Shown here: one piece after another, positions 33,118-45,140 of the stretch
Numbering within the stretch: the first letter of the stretch is position 1
How the letters are laid out: the number at the start of each line of letters is the position of its first letter
DNA from: Saussurea involucrata
Taxonomy: Eukaryota; Streptophyta; Magnoliopsida; Asterales; Asteraceae
Assembly: GCA_033807775.1 (NCBI GenBank)
Contig: CM066312.1
Location: forward strand, 31,655,696-31,719,695
Length of the DNA: 64,000 nucleotides
Direction: 5' to 3'
Program-made: the position numbers and the translations under genes
The notes under the pieces: model-generated
Seen by the model: only the letters and a program-made list of their open reading frames with translations
What the model was told of the DNA's origin: nothing
Databases searched by the model: none

Positions 33118-33647
33118 TGTTAGATCTGAAGTTTTGTCAATAAACCAAGTGTTGAAGATCTGATAAGAAGACTCAGATGTTCTGAGTAGAGAAGTCAGAG
33201 GTCTGACTGTGAAAGCTCAGAAGTATTGATAAGAGGAATCAGAAGTCTGGGAAGAGAAGTCAGATGTCTGAATTAAGGAGTCAGAAGATCTGAGAAGCGT
33301 TATCAGAAGAATGTTCAGAAGTTCTGAACTACCTGTTCAGAACTTATGACGAGATACTTTACTTAGTATTTTATAAACTAATTAGGACACGTGTTATGTT
33401 CTTATTAGTCTTTCTTATTTGTACTGTAGCTTTAAGATGTCCGTTGCAGTATAAATAGTAGTTAGCTCTACGTTGCTAACTGATTGATTTTTCCCGTATA
33501 ACTTTGTATTCATTCCTTGTAATCTTTGAGATTCTCTCTCTCTTAGATCTGTAATTCTGTTCATCATTGAATACAATTGGGCTTGATCATACAAATTCTC
33601 AATTACTGCTTTCTACATTGATTGTAAGATAAGATCCTGAACTTTCA
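33118..33647 (+). repeat. 3' LTR of the Sirevirus
   Basis: 530 nt like the 5' LTR. The differences I see are A/C in GTTATGTT(A/C)TTATT and T/C in GCTCTA(T/C)GTTGC. Followed by TSD TATAT. Confidence 0.93.
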
Positions 33648-33860
33648 TATATATTATTAAAATAAAAAATATTAGCTGCGCGTTGGCGGGTTGGGTTGGG
33701 TTGGGTTGAGTTTTCCTAACCCAATTTCAACCCTTATAATTAGCGGTTTGGCGGCTCGACGACTCGACGGTTCGGCGGGTTAGGTTTAATTGGGTTGTTA
33801 GCGGGTTGGGTTGGTCGGGTTTCGCAGGTTGACGGTTTTTTGTACACCCCTAGACGTGAT

Positions 33861-34040
33861 GTTATTTTTGGATGAACATAATTTTTTTTCCATATTAATC
33901 AATTAATTTTATTTATTGCAATTTTCATATATCAAACTACTAACTTTTAGTTCCAAAATTCAATATGATTCTTTGTTTTATTTTATAAGAACAAAGAAAT
34001 GTTAAATAACTCACTGAGAATAATGTCGAACTTTAAGGAT
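33861..34040. other. AT-rich spacer, nothing recognised
   Basis: No gene or terminal repeat is visible between the hAT end and the first array unit. Confidence 0.5.
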
Positions 34041-34203
34041 CTTAAAACCTTTTAGATTTTATAAATACACTTTTTTGATTTTACACCCTTTTATGATATA
34101 ATGCGGGAAAGCCATAAGTTCAACCATAAGAAAATGAGTGAAAAACAATCCCACATTTAAGAATACATTTGCATTTTGCTCTAATATAAAGTATATGAGA
34201 ATA

Positions 34204-34800
34204 GACTCAAGGTTCTAAATTGTGTAAGGCGTGACGATGAGGTCAAGCCTCAAGCCTTAGGAGCCACGGCGAAACCATGGCGTTTTCAAGGCGTGAGTTA
34301 TGACGTTAAATTTTAATTCATATATAATATTATATATAAAATATATGTTTTGTAGTGTTAATCAATGAGTCAATAGTAATAAAGAAGTTAAATTATATTA
34401 TATATTAAAAAAAAACTTTTAAATAAAACATTCAAAACGTAAAGAAAAAACAAATATCGCATTACGAAAACTGCGCATTAGGCCATGGCGTGCCACGAGC
34501 ATAACGTGGCATGAGACACAAGCCTTGGTGCCATGGCGCGCCATGGCGGCTGTACGGCGAGTTTTTTAGAACATTGAATAGACTTGAGATCATTTGAGAC
34601 CAACATGTTTTCGTGAGACCAAAAAATTAACACTAAACCTTCACAGCAAAAGGCTGTGAAGGTACCGTGATGGTAAACATTCACAGTGTTTTTGCTGTGA
34701 AAGTTTGTTGTTTTTCTTACCTTCACAATGAATCACTGTGAAGATTTAGTGTTAATTATTGGTCTTACGAAAACAGGTTGGTCTCACGTGAACCCAACCC
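34204..34800. mobile_element. Mutator-like MITE (outer of a nested pair)
   Basis: TSD TATGAGAATA (34194-34203 and 34801-34810; nine or ten bases). Inner terminal repeats are strong: TGAGACCAACATGTTTTCGT (about 34595) pairs with ACGAAAACAGGTTGGTCTCA (about 34768). Units 2-4 show the empty site, TATGAGAATAATCAAAC. Interior with several CTTCACAG/CTGTGAAG inverted motifs. Confidence 0.78.
34208..34575. mobile_element. Mutator-like MITE inserted four bases inside the outer one
   Basis: A 9-bp TSD GAATAGACT (34199-34207 and 34576-34584) straddles the junction of the outer MITE. Ends share GTTCTAAA, and the interior is rich in GGCGTG and CCATGGCG inverted motifs. Nine-base TSDs are typical of Mutator-like elements. 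Confidence 0.75.
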
Positions 34801-36054
34801 TATGAGAATAATCAAACATTGCTCTAGAGTTTTTAAAAATCATTGTAGATAAAGGAAAATTACAAAATCACAAAGACCATACCATCATGCATATAACCTT
34901 AGGAACCAAAAAAAAAAGCACATCTTAGAATCTTAATATGAAAAAAAAGCCCAACAAAACCTCCCAAAGAAACTAATAAAATAGAAGTCCAACTTGAAGA
35001 AACCCATCCTGGAATCTTTAACTCAAAAAACATAATTGCCAATTGCCATACAGATGGCCAAATCTTCTATCAATAGTCAGGGAATAATCCATATTCTTTA
35101 GTTGCAGCCCAATCAACCTCATTCAATTTTGTTGAACATATACAAAGATAGCATATACAGACCTGCACAAAACAGAAACCACAACACTTCCCAATTTCCA
35201 ACCAAAATCCATTTTGCTTTGTCCAATGAACTTTCCATCAAAAATCCATAATTTTGGTTCCAAAAACAAATTTGACAAACCCCAATCCATGATAAACCAA
35301 TGGCTCAATCCGCCATTCAAAACTATCAGCAACCCAACCATAGAGAAGCACCATATGGAAACACAACCTGACATCATACCCACATCGTATGCCTAGGTTG
35401 CGGAAGACAAACCCCAATCCATGATAAACCAATGGCTCAATCCTCCATTCCATACACTTTAGAAGAACTAAAATTGTAGACCTGCATATCTTCAACATAA
35501 ATAGACTCAATTTCCATTTCACAAAAATCTCCTTCCCTATGATTAAGATCAAACCAAAAGATTCCTACCCTAATACCCCAGAATCTTCAACAAAAATAGT
35601 AAACTATTTGTTGCAGCCCTCTTAACAAAACAATGGCCATTGACACGTATAGGAAGAAAAAAAAAAGATGACAGCAAAAATAAACCACACAGGTCTGAAA
35701 CCCAGAGACTTAACAAAGACCAACAGCCAAAAAGGATTAGAAGCATCATAAAATAGACTCATCAGACCTGGACCAGCTTTATACCAAACACATTTAGAAA
35801 TCAAAAAGAGACCCTTGACCACCTTAATATAATCAAAACAGCTCCAAAATAGAAGCTGATCCAGGGCAGCAACTGTTGAAAGCACAACCAAACAGATACT
35901 TTATGAATCTGATCTGATAACTTCAAAAATATGCATTGGTCTAGAGTTGAGAGTATGGTATTGGAAAATCTGTTTGGTTTTACGCCAGACCTGTTTCTTG
36001 TTTGCTAGTGTACTAAATTAGGGTCTGTTTGGTTTGCAGGAATGAAATGGATTT

Positions 36055-36812
36055 ATATTTCATCAATTTCTCAGGTAACCCGATTGTAAGTCAGAAGCAA
36101 AGTAAAGAAAGATGTTAAACGCATCAGGTGAGTTTTTCTAACTAAAATACGTGTTTTAAACGTGTTTTCCAAGGAAAGTAAATGAGTAGATTTGCATTGT
36201 TTATTTACATGTTTTTACTTGTTTGAAAGTGTTTCTATGAGATGTATGCATACATTGTGTTAGACGTAAACTGGCTAAGTCGGGAGGTAGACCCGCCAGT
36301 GCTCATGCCGAGAGAAGTGACCCGTTTATGCCATGGAAGGGAGTATCCAGTAAGACAGCGTGAGACTGACTCGTTGTCACTCTTGAGTAACTTCAGGGTG
36401 CCATTTACGGGAGCGGATTTATCCGTGGAAGTTTTATGTAAAGTTATGTGAAAGTTTTATGCAAAGATATTTGAAAGTTATAAACTGTTTTTAACTGATT
36501 TTGGGAACTGTCAGGAGGGAGCTCACTAGACCTCATGGTCTAACCCTCGCATTTTCCAAACAAAACCTTTTCAAGTAAGCAGATAGTAGGAGGCTCAGGT
36601 AAGTGAGCAAGAGCAGGATAGAGTACAGATGCAGATAGAGACAGTGTCACTCATACTTTTAGTAGCTAGTTCATTCTCAGTTGTGTATAGGTTGTTTCCA
36701 CCAACCTAATTTCGAGACACTTGTAATGAAATATTGGGAGAAATATTGGGACCCAGTTCTGGTAATGCTTTATTATATGTTTTGTATGTTTACTTTAGAC
36801 TGGGTTGTTACA
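36055..36812 (+). repeat. Gypsy LTR fragment, array copy 1
   Basis: It ends GGGTTGTTACA and carries CTCACTAGACCTCATGGTCT followed by AACCCTCGC, as in the gypsy LTR at 1975. Donor-like CAG/GTGAGT at 36125-36131, inverted repeat TAGACC-TCAT-GGTCTA at 36527-36542, acceptor-like TTTTCAAG at 36575. The 5' LTR start is missing; it abuts a MITE stub. Open frame 36242-36451 is small and unsupported. Confidence 0.7.
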
Positions 36813-38194
36813 CTTAAAACCTTTTAGATTTTACGGTTACACTTTTTTGATTTTACACTTTTTTTATGATATAATGTGGGAAAGCCATAAGATCAACCAT
36901 AAGAAAATGAGTGAAAAACAATCCCACATTTAAGAATACAGTTGCATTTTGCTCTAATATAAAGTATATGAGAATAATCAAACATTGCTCTAGAGTTTAA
37001 AAAATCATTATAGATAAAAGGAAAATTACAAAATCACAAAGACCATACCATCATGCATATAACCTTAGGAACCAAAAAAAAGCACATCTTAGAATCTTAA
37101 TATGAAAAAAAAGGGCCAACAAAACCTCCTAAAGAAACTAATAAAATAGAAGTCCAACTTGAAGAAACCCATCCTAGATTCTTTAACTCAAAAAACATAA
37201 TTGCCAATTGCCATACAGATGGCCAAATCTTCCTTCTATCAATAGTCAGGGAGTAATCCATATTCTTTAGTTGCAGCCCAATCAACCTCATTCAATTTTG
37301 TTGAACATATACAAAGATAGCAGATACAGACCTGCACAAAACAGAAACCACAATAGCTCCCAATTTCCAACCAAAATCCATTCTGCTTTGTCCCATGAAC
37401 TTTCCATCAAAAATCAATAATTTTGGCCCCAAAAACAAATTTGACAAACCCCAATCCATGATAAACCAATGGCTCAATCCTCCATTCAAAACTATCAGCA
37501 ACCCAATCATAGAGAAGCACCATATGGAAACACAACCTGGCATCATACCCACATCGCATGCATAGGTCGCGAAAGTCGAACAAAAACAAAGTGACGCAGC
37601 GTAGGTTTGCGGAAGGATCGACAAGCGTCTAAATCCTTTTGATAACGAGATTACGAAACGTAAAACTCAGAAAACTAAGAGAAAACTCTTAAAAACGTCA
37701 AGTTTATTGAATAATTGAACTAAAACTTGAGAAACAATTAAACCTGATAGTCCTATTTATAATCTAAACCGTGGAAAAGATAATTATGTAAACTATATCT
37801 AATCCTAATCTAACTAGAATAGGAAAGATAATTAATAATAATAATAATAAATAATCAAAGATAAATAAGAAATAAATAATCAAATATCTAAAATTGGAGT
37901 TTGAAACCAATTTGAATTAGGTAGTGGGACGGTGGGTGGATTGCATGGATTGAATCAGCAGCCGGGAAGGCGTTGACTCGGCGCTGTCAAGCAGTAAATC
38001 CAATAATCAATGGCTAAAAGGCATACAAAAAGTACTGGCTGATGGCTCGCTATTCAAATCTTTATCTTAAGTTTGGATTAAAAATCCGGTTTATTTTAGT
38101 TTTATCTTTTCTCCCACCTTCAGAAGAATAAAACATAGACATTTCGCCTATCATTATAATTTTCACAAATAATAGGGTAAATTTTTTACTCAAC

Positions 38195-38291
38195 ACAATT
38201 AACCCTAAGCGTGAAAAAAAATCTATTGGAATAAATGGAATAAACGAAATTGTTAAAAAACCTCCTCGATGGTCATACAAATTAATCAACC
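38195..38291 (+). pseudogene. ycf1: ycf1-like plastid fragment
   Basis: A plus-strand reading gives KKPPRWSYKLIN, resembling a conserved Ycf1/Tic214 segment. Short and recognised by resemblance only. A 61-codon frame follows (38294-38479), rich in Arg/Lys, possibly also plastid; not assigned. Confidence 0.45.
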
Positions 38292-38534
38292 TGTTGGGAC
38301 AACATTTTAAAAAACGACGAAAAGAACATGGCGTACTGTACGGGCTGGATCACCAGCTTCGAACAAGAAGATTTAAACGTATAACTTTTTTAAGTCGTTC
38401 GAGCGTTTCAACGATTGACCAAACGAAAATATTAAGAAATAATAAATTTTATGAACTTAGATCAATCAAATCAAAATGAAATGATTGAATAATTGAAAAA
38501 TGAGATTATTCAGGAATACACATTGAATGCAAAA

Positions 38535-38628
38535 GGGTACCTGTACCCGAAACCGACACAGGTGGGTAGGTAGAGAATACCTAGGGGCGCGAGACAACTC
38601 TCTCTAAGGAACTCGGCAAAATAGCCCT
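38535..38628 (+). pseudogene. rrn23: Fragment of plastid 23S rRNA gene
   Basis: Contains the conserved strings CCGAAACCGACACAGGTGGG and GAGAATACCTAGGGGCGCG and CTCTCTCTAAGGAACTCGGC. Only about 95 nt are present; it stops after AAAATAGCCC. Confidence 0.85.
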
Positions 38629-38671
38629 GTATCTGTTCCATTTGCATCTCTTAAAAATGCCAATTTAAGTT

Positions 38672-38716
38672 GACTGAAAATCCTCGTGTCACCAGTTCAA
38701 ATCTGGTTCCTGACAC
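38672..38716 (+). pseudogene. trnF-GAA: 3' half of plastid trnF-GAA
   Basis: GACTGAAAATCCTCGTGTCA includes the GAA anticodon, then the T-arm GTTCAAATC; the acceptor end reads TTCCTGACA. The 5' half of the tRNA is missing. Confidence 0.75.
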
Positions 38717-38939
38717 ATGATTAATTTGTATGTCTTAATTCTGCCCTTTATCCGAGTAGTCTTTTCTTCGCCAAATTGCCCGAAGCCTATGCTTTTTCGG
38801 TTTTAGTAGTTCCTTAATACCTTTTAACTAATCTATTTATAGTAAAGCAACTTTCACCTAAATAGAAGTACCCCTCGGGGGAGGATTGAATAAGGAATTG
38901 ACTTCTCTAAAAAGGAAAGGCTATTATGAGTTCGAGCAA

Positions 38940-39019
38940 GCCGCTATGGTGAAATCGGTAGACACGCTGCTCTTAGGAAGCAGTGCTAGAGCATCTCGGT
39001 TCGAGTCCGAGTGGCGGCA
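38940..39019 (+). tRNA. trnL-UAG: Plastid-type tRNA-Leu (UAG), full length, transferred copy
   Basis: 80 nt with acceptor stem GCCGCTA/TGGCGGC, D-arm, anticodon stem around TAG, a long variable arm and T-arm GGTTCGAGTCC, discriminator A. The sequence is the plastid trnL-UAG type, here embedded in nuclear repeats. It is unlikely to be expressed as a nuclear tRNA, although the box A/B elements could be read by Pol III. Confidence 0.85.
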
Positions 39020-41041
39020 TGCCATCTTATAAAAGAGATCCAATAGATCCTATAATATAATAAAAAAATAGATCCAATAGATCCTATAATAAAAATAAAT
39101 TAAATTCCCAATTTATATTTCTTAATCAAAGATACCGAAAACCAAAAAATGTTACTAAGAATAATTTTGATGAATCCATTCCAAGACATAAAAGAAAAAC
39201 TCTAAAAATCGAAGAAAATCCTTTTATTATTATTATAAGTTAGAAGGAACTTGCTGTAAAAAAAGAAAAAGTATTGGAATCTACACAGTAAGTCACGCGG
39301 CTCATGGTGCGGCTTAGCCCACGTGACTTCCAGCGCAACACACTGTTTTGATTTTTGGTTTTCTGACTTGGCTTTTGAGTCTGTTTTTCAATCTCTCTCG
39401 CAATTCTCCCTGAATTTGGTGCTTTATGTTTGCTCCTTTTTCGATGCCAAATTCCGAGTCTCTTTCGGCCTCGTTTTCCTTTTTGAGCTCGTTTATCTTT
39501 TTCCCAATTATTCGTAAAAACGCTTATTAACTCTTGAATTCTCCCGGTATCACAAAGAGTTAAAACTGCAATTTCCATCTTTTTTCCCAATTCCACACAG
39601 ATTTTTTCCCTTTAAAATTCACACAAATCGACCATAATAGAAGCTTTCTAATAGAATCTTTTCCACCATAAACCAAAATCAAATCCAATTCCATACACTT
39701 TAGAAGAACTAAAATTGTAGACCTGCATATCTTCAACATAAATAGACTCAATTTCCATTTCACAAAAATCTCCTTCCCTATGATTAAGATCAGACCAAAA
39801 GATTCCTACCCCAATACCCCAGAATCTTCAACAAAAATAGTACACTATTTGTTGCAGCCCTCTTAACAAAACAATGGCCATTGACAGGTATAGGAAGAAA
39901 AAAAAAAGATGACAGCAAAAATAAACCACACAGGTCTGAAACCCAGAGACTTAACAAAGACCAACAGCCAAAAAGGATTAGAAGCATCATAAAATAGACT
40001 CATCAGACCTGAACCAGCTTTATACCAAACACATTCAGAAATCAAAAAGAGACCCTTGACCACCTTAATATAATCAAAACAACTCCAAAATAGAAGCTGA
40101 TACAGAGAAGAAACTGTTGAAAGCACAACCAAACAGATACTTTATGAATCTGATCTGATAACTTCAAAAATATGCATTGGTCTAGAGTTGAGAGTATGGT
40201 ATTGGAAAATTTGTTTGGTTTTACGCCAGACCTGTTTCTTGTTTGCTAGTGTACTAAATTAGGGTCTGTTTGGTTTGCAGGAATGAAATGGATTTATATT
40301 TCATCAATTTCTCAGGTAACCCGATTGTAAGTCAGAAGCAAAGTAAAGAAAGATGTTAAACGCATCAGGTGAGTTTTTCTAACTAAAATACGTGTTTTAA
40401 ACGTGTTTTCCAAGGAAAGTAAATGAGTAGATTTGCATTGTTTATTTACATGTTTTTACTTGTTTGAAAGTGTTTCTATGAGATGTATGCATACATTGTG
40501 GTAGACGTAAACTGGCTAAGTCGGGAGGTAGACCCGCCAGTGCTCATGCCGGGAGAAGTGACCCGTTTATGCCATGGAAGGGAGTATCCAGTAAGACAGC
40601 GTGAGACTGACTCGTTGTCACTCTTGAGTAACTTCAGGGTGCCATTTACGGGAGCGGATTTATCCGTGGAAGTTTTATGTAAAGTTATGTGAAAGTTTTA
40701 TGCAAAGATATTTGAAAGTTATAAACTGTTTTTAACTGATTTTGGGAACTGTCAGGAGGGAGCTCACTAGACCTCATGGTCTAACCCTCGCATTTTCCAA
40801 ACAAAACCTTTTCAAGTAAGCAGATAGTAGGAGGCTCAGGTAAGTGAGCAAGAGCAGGATAGAGTACAGATGCAGATAGAGACAGTGCCACTCATACTTT
40901 TAGTAGCTAGTTCATTCTCAGTTGTGTATAGGTTGTTTCCACCAACCTAATTTCGAGACACTTGTAATGAAATATTGGGACCCAGTTCTGGTAATGCTTT
41001 ATTAAATGTTTTGTATGTTTACTTTAGACTGGGTTGTTACA

Positions 41042-43962
41042 CTTAAAACCTTTTAGATTTTACGGTTACACTTTTTTGATTTTACACTTTTTTATGATAT
41101 AATGTGGGAAAGCCATAAGATCAACCATAAGAAAATGAGTGAAAAACAATCCCACATTTAAGAATACAGTTGCATTTTGCTCTAATATAAAGTATATGAG
41201 AATAATCAAACATTGCTCTAGAGTTTAAAAAATCATTATAGATAAAAGGAAAATTACAAAATCACAAAGACCATACCATCATGCATATAACCTTAGGAAC
41301 CAAAAAAAAGCACATCTTAGAATCTTAATATGAAAAAAAAGGGCCAACAAAACCTCCTAAAGAAACTAATAAAATAGAAGTCCAACTTGAAGAAACCCAT
41401 CCTAGATTCTTTAACTCAAAAAACATAATTGCCAATTGCCATACAGATGGCCAAATCTTCCTTCTATCAATAGTCAGGGAGTAATCCATATTCTTTAGTT
41501 GCAGCCCAATCAACCTCATTTAATTTTGTTGAGCATATACAAAGATAGCAGATACAGACCTGCACAAAACAGAAACCACAATAGCTCCCAATTTCCAACC
41601 AAAATCCATTCTGCTTTGTCCCATGAACTTTCCATCAAAAATCAATAATTTTGGCCCCAAAAACAAATTTGACAAACCCCAATCCATGATAAACCAATGG
41701 CTCAATCCTCCATTCAAAACTATCAGCAACCCAATCATAGAGAAGCACCATATGGAAACACAACCTGGCATCATACCCACATCGCATGCCTAGGTCGCGA
41801 AAGTCGAACAAAAACAAAGTGACGCAGCGTAGGTTTGCGGAAGGATCGACAAGCGTCTAAATCCTTTTGATAACGAGATTACGAAACGTAAAACTCAGAA
41901 AACTAAGAGAAAACTCTTAAAAACGTCAAGTTTATTGAATAATTGAACTAAAACTTGAGAAACAATTAAACCTGATAGTCCTATTTATAATCTAAACCGT
42001 GGAAAAGATAATTATGTAAACTATATCTAATCCTAATCTAACTAGAATAGGAAAGATAATTAATAATAATAATAATAAATAATCAAAGATAAATAAGAAA
42101 TAAATAATCAAATATCTAAAATTGGAGTTTGAAACCAATTTGAATTAGGTAGTGGGACGGTGGGTGGATTGCATGGATTGAATCAGCAGCATCAAACAGT
42201 AAGTCACGCGGCTCATGGTGCGGCTTAGCCCACGTGACTTCCAGCGCAACACACTGTTTTGATTTTTGGTTTTCTGACTTGGCTTTTGAGTCTGTTTTTC
42301 AATCTCTCTCGCAATTCTCCCTGAATTTGGTGCTTTATGTTTGCTCCTTTTTCGATGCCAAATTCCGAGTCTCTTTCGGCCTCGTTTTCCTTTTCGAGCT
42401 CGTTTATCTGTTTCCCAATTATTCGTAAAAACGCTTATTAACTCTTGAATTCTCCCGGTATCACAAAGAGTTAAAACTGCAATTTCCATCTTTTTCCCAA
42501 TTCCACACAGATTTTTTCCCTTTAAAATTCACACAAATCGACCATAATAGAAGCTTTCTAATAGAATATTTTCCACCATAAACCAAAATCAAATCCAATT
42601 CCATACACTTTAGAAGAACTAAAATTGTAGACCTGCATATCTTCAACATAAATAGACTCAATTTCCATTTCACAAAAATCTCCTTCCCTATGATTAAGAT
42701 CAGACCAAAAGATTCCTACCCCAATACCCCAGAATCTTCAACAAAAATAGTACACTATTTGTTGCAGCCCTCTTAACAAAACAATGGCCATTGACAGGTA
42801 TAGGAAGAAAAAAAAAGATGACAGCAAAAATAAACCACACAGGTCTGAAACCCAGAGACTTAACAAAGACCAACAGCCAAAAAGGATTAGAAGCATCATA
42901 AAATAGACTCATCAGACCTGAACCAGCTTTATACCAAACACATTCAGAAATCAAAAAGAGACCCTTGACCACCTTAATATAATCAAAACAGCTCCAAAAT
43001 AGAAGCTGATACAAGGCAGCAACTGTTGAAAGCACAACCAAACAGATACTTTATGAATCTGATCTGATAACTTCAAAAATATGCATTGGTCTAGAGTTGA
43101 GAGTATGGTATTGGAAAATCTGTTTGGTTTTACGCCAGACCTGTTTCTTGTTTGCTAGTGTACTAAATTAGGGTCTGTTTGGTTTGCAGGAATGAAATGG
43201 ATTTATATTTCATCAATTTCTCAGGTAACCCGATTGTAAGTCAGAAGCAAAGTAAAGAAAGATGTTAAACGCATCAGGTGAGTTTTTCTAACTAAAATAC
43301 GTGTTTTAAACGTGTTTTCCAAGGAAAGTAAATGAGTAGATTTGCATTGTTTATTTACATGTTTTTACTTGTTTGAAAGTGTTTCTATGAGATGTATGCA
43401 TACATTGTGGTAGACGTAAACTGGCTAAGTCGGGAGGTAGACCCGCCAGTGCTCATGCCGGGAGAAGTGACCCTTTTATGCCATGGAAGGGAGTATCCAG
43501 TAAGACAGCGTGAGACTGACTCGTTGTCACTCTTGAGTAACTTCAGGGTGCCATTTACGGGAGCGGATTTATCCGTGGAAGTTTTATGTAAAGTTATGTG
43601 AAAGTTTTATGCAAAGATATTTGAAAGTTATAAACTGTTTTTAACTGATTTTGGGAACTGTCAGGAGGGAGCTCACTAGAACTCATGGTCTAACCCTCGC
43701 ATTTTCCAAACAAAACCTTTTCAAGTAAGCAGATAGTAGGAGGCTCAGGTAAGTGAGCAAGAGCAGGATAGAGTACAGATGCAGATAGAGACAGTGCCAC
43801 TCATACTTTTAGTAGCTAGTTCATTCTCAGTTGTGTATAGGTTGTTTCCACCAACCTAATTTCGAGACACTTGTAATGAAATATTGGGAGAAATATTGGG
43901 ACCCAGTTCTGGTAATGCTTTATTATATGTTTTGTATGTTTACTTTAGACTGGGTTGTTACA
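41042..43962. repeat. Array unit 3
   Basis: 2921 nt, without the plastid insert. Ends with the MITE stub 43171-43204 and LTR fragment 43205-43962, whose inverted repeat has one arm mutated (TAGAAC). Confidence 0.88.
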
Positions 43963-44701
43963 CTTAAAACCTTTTAGATTTTACGGTTACACTTTTTTGA
44001 TTTTACACTTTTTTTATGATATAATGTGGGAAAGCCATAAGATCAACCATAAGAAAATGAGTGAAAAACAATCCCACATTTAAGAATACGGTTGCATTTT
44101 GCTCTAATATAAAGTATATGAGAATAATCAAACATTGCTCTAGAGTTTAAAAAATCATTATAGATAAAAGGAAAATTACAAAATCACAAAGACCATACCA
44201 TCATGCATATAACCTTAGGAACCAAAAAAAAGCACATCTTAGAATCTTAATATGAAAAAAAGGGCCAACAAAACCTCCTAAAGAAACTAATAAAATAGAA
44301 GTCCAACTTGAAGAAACCCATCCTAGATTCTTTAACTCAAAAAACATAATTGCCAATTGCCATACAGATGGCCAAATCTTCCTTCTATCAATAGTCAGGG
44401 AGTAATCCATATTCTTTAGTTGCAGCCCAATCAACCTCATTCAATTTTGTTGAACATATACAAAGATAGCAGATACAGACCTGCACAAAACAGAAACCAC
44501 AATAGCTCCCAATTTCCAACCAAAATCCATTCTGCTTTGTCCCATGAACTTTCCATCAAAAATCAATAATTTTGGCCCCAAAAACAAATTTGACAAACCC
44601 CAATCCATGATAAACCAATGGCTCAATCCTCCATTCAAAACTATCAGCAACCCAATCATAGAGAAGCACCATATGGAAACACAACCTGGCATCATACCCA
44701 C

Positions 44702-45140
44702 ATCGCATGCCTAGGTCGCGAAAGTCGAACAAAAACAAAGTGACGCAGCGTAGGTTTGCGGAAGGATCGACAAGCGTCTAAATCCTTTTGATAACGAGAT
44801 TACGAAACGTAAAACTCAGAAAACTAAGAGAAAACTCTTAAAAACGTCAAGTTTATTGAATAATTGAACTAAAACTTAAGAAACAATTAAACCTGATAGT
44901 CCTATTTATAATCTAAACCATGGAAAAGATAATTATGTAAACTATATCTAATCCTAATCTAACTAGAATAGGAAAGATAATTAATAATAATAATAATAAA
45001 TAATCAAAGATAAATAAGAAATAAATAATCAAATATCTAAAATTGGAGTTTGAAACCAATTTGGATTAGGTAGTGGGACGGTGGGTGGATTGCATGGATT
45101 GAATCAGCAGCATCAAACAGTAAGTCACGCGGCTCATGGT
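44702..45140 (-). promoter_or_regulatory. Promoter- or LTR-like segment, minus strand, in units 2-4
   Basis: Read on the minus strand it has a TATA-like ATAAATAGGACTATCAGG near 44905, then AATAAACTTG about 45 nt further, and a GC-richer end (CTTCCGCAAACCTACGCTGC). The layout resembles an LTR U3-R-U5 without clear TG/CA termini. Equivalent pieces are at about 37570-37960 and 41790-42190. Unit 1 lacks it. Confidence 0.3.

Larger units (their letters stand above)
20151..33647 (+). mobile_element. Young, near-complete Sirevirus (Ty1/copia, Maximus/SIRE-like) with envelope-like ORF
   Basis: 13.5 kb, flanked by TSD TATAT (20146-20150 and 33648-33652). The two 530-nt LTRs differ at about two positions by eye (0.4%), so insertion was recent. 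Order: primer site, 1046-residue gag, open 1137-codon pol (protease, integrase, RT, RNase H), 1-kb intergenic region, about 4.7-kb envelope-like frame with one stop and one frameshift, polypurine tract. Giant gag, large genome, purine tracts and an ORF after pol are Sirevirus traits. The gag and pol products look intact. Confidence 0.93.
18529..33852. mobile_element. Non-autonomous hAT-type element, split by a Sirevirus
   Basis: A perfect 8-bp TSD GACGTGAT (18521-18528 and 33853-33860) flanks the termini TAGGGGTGTA and its reverse complement (TACACCCCTA ending at 33852). Eight-base TSDs and TAGGGG-type short terminal repeats are typical of hAT. Subterminal AACCCAACCC/GGGTTGGG runs (18570-18700 and 33680-33840) support both ends. 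Without the Sirevirus (20151-33652 including one TSD) the element is about 1.8 kb and has no transposase that I can see. Confidence 0.85.
34041..36812. repeat. Array unit 1
   Basis: Contains nested MITEs at 34204-34800. A local duplication of CCCCAATCCATGATAAACCA (about 35279 and 35412) gives a tandem-repeated minus-strand frame (35238-35552). It lacks the promoter-like segment present in units 2-4. It ends with the MITE stub (36021-36054) and LTR fragment (36055-36812). Confidence 0.8.
37962..39284. other. Plastid-derived DNA mosaic (NUPT)
   Basis: Units 3 and 4 read GCAGCATCAAACAGTAAG at this point, while unit 2 has 1.3 kb of organelle-like DNA. It contains a ycf1-like stretch, a 23S rRNA piece, a trnF-GAA 3' half and a complete trnL-UAG. 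These genes are not adjacent in plastid genomes, so the insert is a joined mosaic of fragments. Remaining parts are not assigned. Confidence 0.8.
36813..41041. repeat. Array unit 2 (with plastid insert)
   Basis: Same content as unit 3 plus the insert 37962-39284. Ends with the MITE stub 40262-40295 and LTR fragment 40296-41041. Confidence 0.85.

Noticed and set aside
34478..34726. Minus-strand 82-codon frame
   Set aside because: It spans the junction of two nested MITEs and reads their inverted repeats.
36242..36451. Gene encoding a 69-residue protein repeated at 40483 and 43392
   Set aside because: It lies inside the LTR fragment, overlaps the putative intron and has no family motif.
38940..39019. 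Functional nuclear tRNA-Leu gene
   Set aside because: The sequence is of plastid type and adjoins 23S and trnF fragments, so it is a transferred copy.
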